This document shows, in pieces, positions 1 to 4,984 of a stretch of DNA of 6,027 bases. A program made the position numbers and the translations under genes. The DNA comes from an uncultured Ruminococcus sp. GTDB lineage: Bacteria; Bacillota; Clostridia; Oscillospirales; Acutalibacteraceae. Numbering within the stretch: position 1 is the stretch's first letter; every line of letters starts with the position of its first letter. The stretch spans positions 1-6,027 of the forward strand of contig CACZPV010000325.1 in NCBI GenBank assembly GCA_902783065.1, given 5' to 3'. A model generated the notes under the pieces. That model was not told the origin of the DNA and ran no database searches. It saw only the letters and a program-made list of their open reading frames with translations.

Positions 1-301
1 CGGAGGAATGTGTGTTCATTTTCAGATCTTTGAAATAATCAAAGGAATACCGGTCAGGAGATCAGTCTATCTTTTATTCAGGTTAATAAATGCTGTTACA
101 TCTGCCTTTATCACTTATCTGATCTGCTTGATCTATCGTCCGACAGCAGGTGTTTTTGCAGTTGGAGGCGGAGATGAAGCTCATATTTCCGCTGCCACAT
201 ATATGGGCAGTCTTGCATTGATAGTAATGTCAGTATTATTTGTGCTGACTTTACAAAAATCAATGTTATCGTATTCGGTCGGAATAAAGGAACGGAAATA
301 A
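1..301 (+). CDS. C-terminal end of a polytopic membrane protein, probably YlbJ/GATE (nucleoside-recognition) family; 5' partial
   Basis: The frame is open to the left edge of the window (two Gly codons precede the first Met), so the ATG at 8 is most likely internal and the gene begins upstream. About 99 residues are visible, ending at the TAA at 299-301. Two hydrophobic stretches are seen: one in the region SVYLLFRLINAVTSAFITYL and one in YMGSLALIVMSVLFVLTL, followed by a short charged tail ending KERK. The opening GGMCVHFQIFEI resembles the Gly-Gly-x-x-Val-His/Gln-x-Gln segment I recall from the C-terminal half of YlbJ-type sporulation integral membrane proteins and related GATE-domain proteins. 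That assignment is from memory of the family and only moderately certain. YlbJ proteins are implicated in spore formation; the transported ligand is not established. The ATG at 8 does have a GGAGG-like sequence before it, but the spacing is only about 1 nt, which argues against initiation there. Confidence 0.55.
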   Translation, partial: GGMCVHFQIFEIIKGIPVRRSVYLLFRLINAVTSAFITYLICLIYRPTAGVFAVGGGDEAHISAATYMGSLALIVMSVLFVLTLQKSMLSYSVGIKERK

Positions 302-333
302 TTTTATAGTCAACGACACTAATTCTCTGATTT

Positions 334-399
334 TGTCATTCTGAGCGAAGCGAAAGATCTTTGTAAAGATTCTTCGTCGCTGTGCTCCTCAGAATGACA
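334..399. repeat. 66-bp palindromic repeat element upstream of asnB
   Basis: Twelve-base arms TGTCATTCTGAG (334-345) and CTCAGAATGACA (388-399) are exact reverse complements. The interior continues as an imperfect stem (AGCGAAGCGAAAGATCTTT against AAAGATTCTTCGTCGCTG) closing near 362-365. The TGTCATTCTGAGCGAAGCGAA core is a dispersed intergenic palindrome I recognise from many Firmicutes and other bacterial genomes; that recognition is from memory. No run of T follows either arm, so it is not a canonical intrinsic terminator, although the folded RNA could still protect or end the upstream transcript. Confidence 0.75.
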
Positions 400-403
400 T
401 CAG

Positions 404-409
404 TATAAT
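404..409 (+). promoter_or_regulatory. Candidate -10 box for asnB
   Basis: A perfect TATAAT lies at 404-409, about 30 nt before the asnB start, immediately beyond the right arm of the palindromic repeat. No good -35 hexamer is found 16-18 bp upstream (that stretch, near 380-387, lies within the repeat and reads roughly TGTGCT), and there is no TG extension. Initiation would be near 416 and give a leader of about 24 nt. Promoter activity is inferred from the -10 box alone. Confidence 0.35.
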
Positions 410-439
410 TATCACAGTTGTTTTGTTGGAGGGAACACT

Positions 440-2278
440 ATGTGCGGTATAGCAGGCTGGTATGACAAAAATCTTGACTTTCGTGAGGTCGGCGATATCC
501 TTAGTGAAATGTCAATGACACTGCAAAAAAGAGGTCCTGACAGTGCAGATGCTTTTATTCAGGATCCGATAGCGCTTTTACACCGTCGTCTGGCAGTGAT
601 TGACGTTGAAAACGGTATTCAGCCCATGTCTAAAAGGATGGGAGAAAGGCAGTGTACCATTGTATATAACGGAGAGTTGTACAATACATCAGAATTGCGT
701 GAAGAACTCAGAAGCCGAGGCTGCAGCTTTGCTACCAAAAGTGATACGGAAGTTGTTCTGACAGCTTATCTATATTGGGGTGAATACTGCGTATCAAAGC
801 TCAATGGTATTTTTGCTTTTGCTGTATGGGATGAAAAAGAGCACAGATTGTTTATGGCACGTGATAGAATAGGTGTAAAACCATTTTTCTTTTTCAGATA
901 TGAAAGCGGACTGATATTTGGTTCAGAACTGAAAACATTGCTGAAGAATCCTCTGGTTCCGAAAAGAGTAAATGAACAGGGACTTTCGGAATTATTTCTT
1001 ATTGGTCCCGGACGCACGCTGGGGCAGGGTGTGTTTGAAGGAATAGAAGAACTTCTTCCCGGAGAATACGCATTATATGACGGAGAAAGTCTGATTCGTA
1101 AACGATATTTTAAATTGATTGCCCATGAGCATGAAGATGATATCAAACACAGTATTGTTAATGTAAGGGAGTTGTTGTGTGATTCAATAGAGCGTCAGTT
1201 GGTATCTGATGTACCTTTGTTTACTTTTCTGTCAGGCGGTCTGGATTCGAGCATAATTTCTTATGTTGCAGCGGAACATAATAAGCGTAAGGGTCTTCCG
1301 CCGATCGATACCTATTCAGTTGACTATACAGATAATAATAAATACTTTCAGAAAAGTCTGTTCCAGCCTACGCCGGACAGTGAATTTATCCATATCATGG
1401 TGAATGCAATCGGTTCTGAGCATCATAGCGTAACAATTGACAATTATGATTTGTACAAAGCGCTGACAGAGGCAGCAGATGCAAGGGACCTGCCGGGAAT
1501 GGTGGATGTAGATTCCTCACTGCTGCTGTTTTGCAGGGAAATAAAAAAGGATTTTACAGTCGGATTATCCGGTGAATGTGCGGATGAACTTTTTGGCGGA
1601 TACCCATGGTATCATAATAAAGATATTTTATTTGAAGATACTTTTCCGTGGTCACATTCCCTTGACATCAGGCGTTCTGTATTAAAACAGGGCTTTTTGC
1701 CGCACGGAGAGGAATATGTACGTCAGAGATACCTTGATACCTGCAGTCAGACCCCGAAGCTGAAAACCGACAGTAAGCTTGAAGCAAGAATGAGAGAGAT
1801 GTTTTCTCTTAATTTTCATTGGTTCATGCAAACCTTGCTCGACAGAAAAGACCGGATGTCAATGTACAGCGGACTTGAAGTCAGGGTACCGTTCTGTGAT
1901 TATCGAATTGTTGATTATGCCTATAATATGCCTTGGAAAATAAAAGCACTTGGCGGCAGAGAAAAGGGAATTGTTCGTGCTGCATTCCGTGGCATGCTGC
2001 CTGACAGCATAATTGACAGAAAAAAGAGTCCCTATCCCAAAACACACAATCCTCTGTATTTTGAGTTATGTGCAAATAAAGTCAGAGAAATAATGAATGA
2101 CAGCAGTTCCGTGCTTTCGGAAATACTTGATAAAAGGGGAGTAGAAGCAATTATTAAAAATCCTGATCAGATTTCCTCACCATGGTACGGACAGCTGATG
2201 CGTGCGCCGCAGATACTTGCATATATTATTCAGCTTGATCACTGGTTCCGTAAATATCATGTAAGTATTTCCTGTTGA
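440..2278 (+). CDS. asnB: Asparagine synthetase B, glutamine-hydrolysing (EC 6.3.5.4)
   Basis: This cytosolic enzyme converts aspartate, glutamine and ATP to asparagine, glutamate, AMP and PPi. The 612-residue protein is complete and close in length to Bacillus AsnO/AsnB-type enzymes. The N-terminal class II glutaminase domain (about 1-210) begins MCGIAGW, so Cys2 becomes the N-terminal nucleophile after Met removal. It also has RGPDS (31-35), HRRLAVID (48-55), NGELYN (77-82) and SDTEV (101-105), which bind glutamine. The synthetase domain (about 235-600) carries the ATP-pyrophosphatase loop SGGLDSS (265-271), the LSGECADELFGGY motif (376-388) with the conserved acidic residues, and DRKDRMSM plus GLEVRVPF (468-485). 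All key residues I can check are present. The ATG is preceded by GGAGGG at 428-433 with 6-nt spacing, and a start at MCGI is required by the mechanism. It appears monocistronic: 138 nt separate it from the upstream gene and 279 nt from the next. No clear intrinsic terminator follows. Confidence 0.96.
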   Translation: MCGIAGWYDKNLDFREVGDILSEMSMTLQKRGPDSADAFIQDPIALLHRRLAVIDVENGIQPMSKRMGERQCTIVYNGELYNTSELREELRSRGCSFATKSDTEVVLTAYLYWGEYCVSKLNGIFAFAVWDEKEHRLFMARDRIGVKPFFFFRYESGLIFGSELKTLLKNPLVPKRVNEQGLSELFLIGPGRTLGQGVFEGIEELLPGEYALYDGESLIRKRYFKLIAHEHEDDIKHSIVNVRELLCDSIERQLVSDVPLFTFLSGGLDSSIISYVAAEHNKRKGLPPIDTYSVDYTDNNKYFQKSLFQPTPDSEFIHIMVNAIGSEHHSVTIDNYDLYKALTEAADARDLPGMVDVDSSLLLFCREIKKDFTVGLSGECADELFGGYPWYHNKDILFEDTFPWSHSLDIRRSVLKQGFLPHGEEYVRQRYLDTCSQTPKLKTDSKLEARMREMFSLNFHWFMQTLLDRKDRMSMYSGLEVRVPFCDYRIVDYAYNMPWKIKALGGREKGIVRAAFRGMLPDSIIDRKKSPYPKTHNPLYFELCANKVREIMNDSSSVLSEILDKRGVEAIIKNPDQISSPWYGQLMRAPQILAYIIQLDHWFRKYHVSISC

Positions 2279-2470
2279 AAGAACGAAACTTACTTTCCCC
2301 CAGCCCCCTTTCCTAAAAAACTGAAACTGAAATTTTATTAAATCAATTCTATACTGAATCAATAAAATCAGACGAATGTAATATTGTTGAAACTGTGGTT
2401 AGCTGTGGGTATTAAACCGACAGCGGCAGCAAGCCGCCCGGCGTCACGCTGGCGGCTAGCTGGAAAAAAC
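2279..2470. other. Non-coding spacer downstream of asnB
   Basis: No credible gene is seen. The spacer opens with a C-rich stretch near 2297-2311 (CCCCCAGCCCCC). It then holds an AT-rich imperfect inverted repeat, ATTTTATT at 2332-2339 and AATAAAAT at 2361-2368, with inner ATTC/GAAT pairing. This could fold weakly but has no following T run, so I do not call it a terminator. A GC-rich hairpin (separate entry) lies at the right end. Confidence 0.6.
2421..2463. repeat. GC-rich hairpin, probable interspersed palindromic repeat
   Basis: The 43-bp stretch is about 77 percent G+C inside strongly AT-rich flanks. AGCCGCC at 2432-2438 pairs exactly with GGCGGCT at 2451-2457, and an inner GCG/CGC pair (2441-2443, 2447-2449) closes on a TCA loop. 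No T run follows on either strand, so it is not a standard terminator. The composition and hairpin suggest a REP-like dispersed element. It ends 7 bp before the -35 box of the HMA promoter. Confidence 0.55.
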
Positions 2471-2499
2471 TTGACATTGGGTTTTAAGTGTGATATAGT
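2471..2499 (+). promoter_or_regulatory. Near-consensus sigma-A promoter for the metal-efflux genes
   Basis: A perfect -35 TTGACA (2471-2476) and a -10 TATAGT (2494-2499) are separated by 17 bp. Transcription should start near 2505-2507, giving a leader of about 50 nt before the HMA gene start at 2558. The 17-bp spacer is normal. This argues against a MerR/ZntR-type activator, which typically works on over-long 19-20 bp spacers, and favours control by a repressor. Confidence 0.75.
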
Positions 2500-2507
2500 A
2501 TACATAA

Positions 2508-2529
2508 CGATTAAAAATCTATTTAATCC
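2508..2529. promoter_or_regulatory. Operator-like inverted repeat at the HMA gene transcription start
   Basis: The site reads CGATTAAA, then AATCTA, then TTTAATCC. The 7-bp arms GATTAAA (2509-2515) and TTTAATC (2522-2528) are exact reverse complements. It begins about 9 bp beyond the -10 box, covering +1, the position expected for a repressor that blocks initiation. The same half-sites with the same 6-nt spacing recur at 2824-2845 ahead of cadA, which makes a shared dimeric regulator likely. ArsR/SmtB-type metal sensors (CadC, CzrA) commonly control such genes, but no regulator is encoded here, so the family is inference. Confidence 0.6.
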
Positions 2530-2557
2530 AAAATAAATATACTAGAGGTGTTCTGCT

Positions 2558-2779
2558 ATGAAAAAAACATATAAAATTGAAGTTGACTGCGCTAATTGTG
2601 CGGCAAAAATGGAAGATGCAGCAAAAAAAACTGACGGTGTTAAAGATGCATCTGTGAATTTCATGACACTGAAAATGAAGGTGGAATTTGAAGAAGATGC
2701 CGATGTTGAAAAAGTAATGGACAGCGTATTCAAAGCATGCAGAAAGATTGAACCGGATTGTGAAATCTATTATAAATGA
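2558..2779 (+). CDS. Stand-alone HMA-domain metal-binding protein (CadA/ZntA-type)
   Basis: The 73-residue protein is a single heavy-metal-associated domain with no signal peptide or membrane segment, so it should be cytosolic. The metal site is DCANCAAKME (10-19), with Cys11 and Cys14 as the CxxC ligands. An Asp directly before the first Cys, and the DCANCA form itself, are typical of the N-terminal domains of Zn/Cd/Pb ATPases (CadA/ZntA). Copper chaperones (CopZ) usually have a GMTCxxC form. The C-terminal KIEPDCEI segment also matches the CadA HMA style. Two further cysteines, Cys61 and Cys68, are unusual. It probably binds Zn or Cd and hands it to, or regulates, the ATPase encoded downstream, which lacks this domain. 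The ATG is preceded by AGAGGTG (2544-2550) with 7-nt spacing. A strong promoter and an operator-like repeat lie directly upstream. Family is certain; metal choice is inferred. Confidence 0.88.
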   Translation: MKKTYKIEVDCANCAAKMEDAAKKTDGVKDASVNFMTLKMKVEFEEDADVEKVMDSVFKACRKIEPDCEIYYK

Positions 2780-2786
2780 AACTGTT

Positions 2787-2816
2787 ATAAGCACTCTGTT
2801 CGGGTGCTTATCTTTC
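2787..2816 (+). terminator. Weak intrinsic terminator or attenuator after the HMA gene
   Basis: ATAAGCAC (2787-2794) pairs exactly with GTGCTTAT (2804-2811). A T-G wobble and a C-G pair extend the stem to 10 bp, closing on a TGTTC loop. It starts 7 nt after the HMA stop codon. The following tract is only CTTTC then AAAA, so the U run is poor and partial read-through into cadA is plausible. It may set the ratio of chaperone to ATPase. Confidence 0.55.
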
Positions 2817-2823
2817 AAAACAA

Positions 2824-2845
2824 CGATTAAACAATTGTTTAATCG
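2824..2845. promoter_or_regulatory. Perfect 22-bp palindrome, probable operator ahead of cadA
   Basis: The half-site CGATTAAACAA is followed directly by its exact reverse complement TTGTTTAATCG. Its outer half-sites and 6-nt centre align base for base with the operator-like repeat at 2508-2529. A possible promoter overlaps it (TTGTTT at 2835-2840 as -35, GAATAT at 2857-2862 as -10, 16-bp spacer), but this match is weak. A perfect palindrome of this length without a T tract fits a dimeric repressor site better than a terminator. Confidence 0.65.
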
Positions 2846-2855
2846 AAATTTGTTA

Positions 2856-2868
2856 TGAATATGACGAT
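2856..2868 (+). repeat. Left copy of a 13-bp direct repeat (putative target-site duplication)
   Basis: TGAATATGACGAT here is repeated exactly at 3033-3045. The two copies bracket a segment with inverted terminal repeats, the pattern expected when a small element inserts and duplicates its target. Confidence 0.55.
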
Positions 2869-3032
2869 TAGCCGATTGTAAAAAGGCGGTACAAATCCTG
2901 CTGCGAAAGTCCAAAAGTAGTTGTTTCCAACGCAAAAGCTACGAAAATGACGGATTACAGAGGAGAAAAATTGAAAAACACATGATATCAAAAACCGCAT
3001 GAATAACGGGATTTAAGACTTTTACAATCGAC
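2869..3032. mobile_element. Probable MITE-like insertion (about 164 bp, non-coding) in the cadA leader
   Basis: The segment has near-terminal inverted repeats: CGATTGTAAAA at 2873-2883 and TTTTACAATCG at 3020-3030, 11/11, extending to 13/14 if flanking bases are included. A second inner match follows (AAATCC at 2893-2898, GGATTT at 3009-3014). It lies between two exact 13-bp direct repeats. It encodes no transposase and no convincing ORF. An internal AGAGGAG (2959-2965) precedes TTG at 2971, but that frame stops after four codons. Removing the element plus one repeat copy leaves the palindrome, then 39 nt containing the RBS, then the cadA ATG, a normal compact leader. The inverted and direct repeats are seen; mobility is inferred. 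A decayed gene or a locally duplicated leader is the alternative. Confidence 0.5.
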
Positions 3033-3045
3033 TGAATATGACGAT
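3033..3045 (+). repeat. Right copy of the 13-bp direct repeat
   Basis: Exact second copy of TGAATATGACGAT (first at 2856-2868). It is followed immediately by the cadA ribosome-binding site, so the right copy probably keeps the ancestral leader context. Confidence 0.55.
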
Positions 3046-3061
3046 ATAAAGGAGAAAAACA

Positions 3062-4942
3062 ATGACAAAAAAACAAAAGAAAAATCTGATCAGAATTATA
3101 ATATCGTCCGTTTTAATGCTCTTATTTTTATTTTTACCGTTTGAAGGAATAATAAGACTTGGGTTATTTCTTATTCCGTACCTGATTATCGGATATGACA
3201 TTCTAATCAAGGCTGGAAAAGGCATTATTAATTTACAGCCGTTTGATGAATGTTTTTTGATGTCATTGGCTACGATAGGAGCAATAATAATAGCTGTTAC
3301 AACAGACGGAGATTATATTGAAGCAATTGCTGTAATGCTGTTTTATCAGATCGGGGAGTGGTTCCAGAGTTATGCAGTAGGAAAAAGCCGTAAAAATATT
3401 ACCGGGCTTATGGATATCAGACCGGATTATGCAAATATCGAAACAGACGGAGTAATTGAACAGGTTGATCCGGATGAAGTGGAAATCGGATCGATAATTA
3501 CCGTGCAGCCGGGGGAAAAAATTCCAATTGATGGTATTGTAACAGAAGGCAGTTCTATGCTTGATACTGCTGCCCTGACAGGTGAAAGCCTTCCGAAAAA
3601 GGTATCTGCAGGAGATGAAGTTATCAGCGGATGCATAAATCAGAACGGACTTTTGAGAATCAGGACGACAAAGGATTTTGAAGAATCAACAGTTTCCAGA
3701 ATACTGGATCTTGTGGAAAACGCAAGTTCAAGAAAATCACGTTCGGAAGACTTTATAACACGTTTTGCAAGGATTTATACTCCATTTGTTGTATTCAGCG
3801 CATTGGCGCTGGCAATACTTCCTCCGCTGTTCAGTATGTTTGTGCTTGGACAGAATGGTGGGTGGCATAATTGGATTTACAGGGCACTTACGTTTCTTGT
3901 AATCAGCTGTCCGTGTGCCCTTGTTATAAGCATTCCGCTCAGTTTTTTCGCAGGGATAGGCGGTGCAAGCCGTGAGGGGATTCTGGTCAAAGGTTCAAAT
4001 TATCTTGAAATGCTGTCAAAAACGAAAACAGTAGTCTTTGATAAAACAGGAACGCTTACAAAAGGGGTTTTTGAAGTTGTCAGTGTTGAGCCTGAAAAAA
4101 TAACAAAAGAGCAGCTTCTTTCTCTGGCAGCGGCAGCAGAACAGTATTCCGGTCATCCAATCGCATTGTCAATCAAAAAGGCAGCCGGAAATATATCGGC
4201 TGCCTGTGCAAACAATATAGAAGAAATCGCAGGACATGGAATAAGAGCAGAAGTTGGCGGAGAAATCATTTATGTGGGAAATGAAAAACTTATGAAAAAA
4301 ATCGGAGTGAAATTTGAAAAAACGGACCGTTCAGGTACAATTGTTTATGCTGCAAAAGGAAATAACTATATTGGAAGGATTATTATTTCCGATGTAATTA
4401 AGCCGACTGCCAAAGAAGCAATTCGTAATCTGAAAAAAACGGGCATCAAAAAAACTGTAATGCTTACAGGAGATAGTACCAGTGCTGCCGAAATGATTGC
4501 AGGTGAACTGGAGATAGATGAGGTACACTGCGAGCTGCTTCCGGCTGACAAAGTATCAGAAATCGAAAAACTGCTGGAGCAGAAGAATAAAGGTGAATCT
4601 ATTGCTTTTGTCGGTGACGGAATTAATGATGCCCCCGTTTTAACCAGAGCGGATATTGGTATTGCTATGGGAGCATTGGGTTCGGATGCGGCAATTGAAG
4701 CGTCCGATATAGTTTTGATGGACGATGATCCAATGAAAATTACCAAAGCGATCAGGATTTCCAGAAAGTGCCTGAAAATAGTCAACGAGAATATATGGTT
4801 TTCTATCAGTGTAAAAGTTATCTGTCTTGTCTTGGGTGCATTGGGAATTGCAAATATGTGGATTGCTATTTTTGCGGATGTGGGGGTTATGATTCTTGCA
4901 GTACTTAATTCCATAAGATGCCTGATGCTGAAAAAACTATAA
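3062..4942 (+). CDS. cadA: P1B-2-type heavy-metal efflux ATPase (Zn/Cd/Pb), lacking an N-terminal HMA domain
   Basis: This membrane pump uses ATP to export divalent soft metals from the cytoplasm. The 626-residue protein has paired N-terminal helices (about 9-49), helices at about 63-101, and an actuator domain with TGES (173-176). The helix-6 metal site is CPCALVISIP (283-292). Next come the phosphorylation site DKTGT (Asp327), the nucleotide-domain SGHP (363-366) and GHG (391-393), then TGD (469-471) and GDGINDAP (518-525). The last helices carry Lys585 and ADVG (605-608). A CPC-x4-SxP motif together with a helix-7 Lys and helix-8 DxG is the P1B-2 signature; copper pumps instead have YN and MxxSS there. 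CadA/ZntA relatives usually exceed 700 residues because of an N-terminal HMA domain. Here that domain is a separate gene 282 nt upstream. The start is supported by AAAGGAG (3048-3054) with 7-nt spacing. Expression probably depends on read-through from the HMA promoter and/or a local promoter at the palindrome. Confidence 0.94.
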   Translation: MTKKQKKNLIRIIISSVLMLLFLFLPFEGIIRLGLFLIPYLIIGYDILIKAGKGIINLQPFDECFLMSLATIGAIIIAVTTDGDYIEAIAVMLFYQIGEWFQSYAVGKSRKNITGLMDIRPDYANIETDGVIEQVDPDEVEIGSIITVQPGEKIPIDGIVTEGSSMLDTAALTGESLPKKVSAGDEVISGCINQNGLLRIRTTKDFEESTVSRILDLVENASSRKSRSEDFITRFARIYTPFVVFSALALAILPPLFSMFVLGQNGGWHNWIYRALTFLVISCPCALVISIPLSFFAGIGGASREGILVKGSNYLEMLSKTKTVVFDKTGTLTKGVFEVVSVEPEKITKEQLLSLAAAAEQYSGHPIALSIKKAAGNISAACANNIEEIAGHGIRAEVGGEIIYVGNEKLMKKIGVKFEKTDRSGTIVYAAKGNNYIGRIIISDVIKPTAKEAIRNLKKTGIKKTVMLTGDSTSAAEMIAGELEIDEVHCELLPADKVSEIEKLLEQKNKGESIAFVGDGINDAPVLTRADIGIAMGALGSDAAIEASDIVLMDDDPMKITKAIRISRKCLKIVNENIWFSISVKVICLVLGALGIANMWIAIFADVGVMILAVLNSIRCLMLKKL

Positions 4943-4984
4943 AGTATCACTTGATTACCGGTGATTTCCATATAATACATAATG

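Noticed and set aside
766..1146. Minus-strand open frame of 126 codons inside asnB
   Set aside because: It is antisense to highly conserved asparagine synthetase sequence, has no ribosome site, and its protein has no recognisable features.
2519..2935. Minus-strand open frame overlapping the HMA gene and the operators
   Set aside because: It is a shadow of the HMA gene rich in Phe/His/Ile with no family resemblance, and it runs through the palindrome and terminator hairpin.
2869..2985. Open stretch reading through SCCESPKVVVSNAKATKMTDY and ending at a TGA at 2983-2985, as a possible small Cys-containing peptide
   Set aside because: It follows directly on a stop codon, has no ATG/GTG/TTG start with a ribosome site near its beginning, and lies inside the probable MITE-like segment.
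2959..2985. AGAGGAG followed by TTG AAA AAC ACA TGA, resembling a start of a second HMA gene (MKKT-like)
   Set aside because: The frame stops after four codons and no HMA-like residues follow in any frame; the similarity is to A-rich leader sequence and could be chance.
2881..3060. NiCo (czcD-type) riboswitch or T-box in the cadA leader
   Set aside because: I looked for conserved riboswitch cores and the T-box sequence; only a partial GGCGGTAC resemblance exists and the rest does not fit.
4366..4980. Minus-strand open frame of 204 codons antisense to the end of cadA
   Set aside because: The plus strand encodes unmistakable ATPase motifs (GDGINDAP, ADVG) across this region; the reverse frame is a low-complexity Ile/Ser-rich shadow.
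4943..4984. Bidirectional terminator between convergent cadA and the activase-related gene
   Set aside because: Only a 5-bp ATCAC/GTGAT stem (4946-4950, 4961-4965) with a 10-nt loop is present, and no T run directly follows on either strand.
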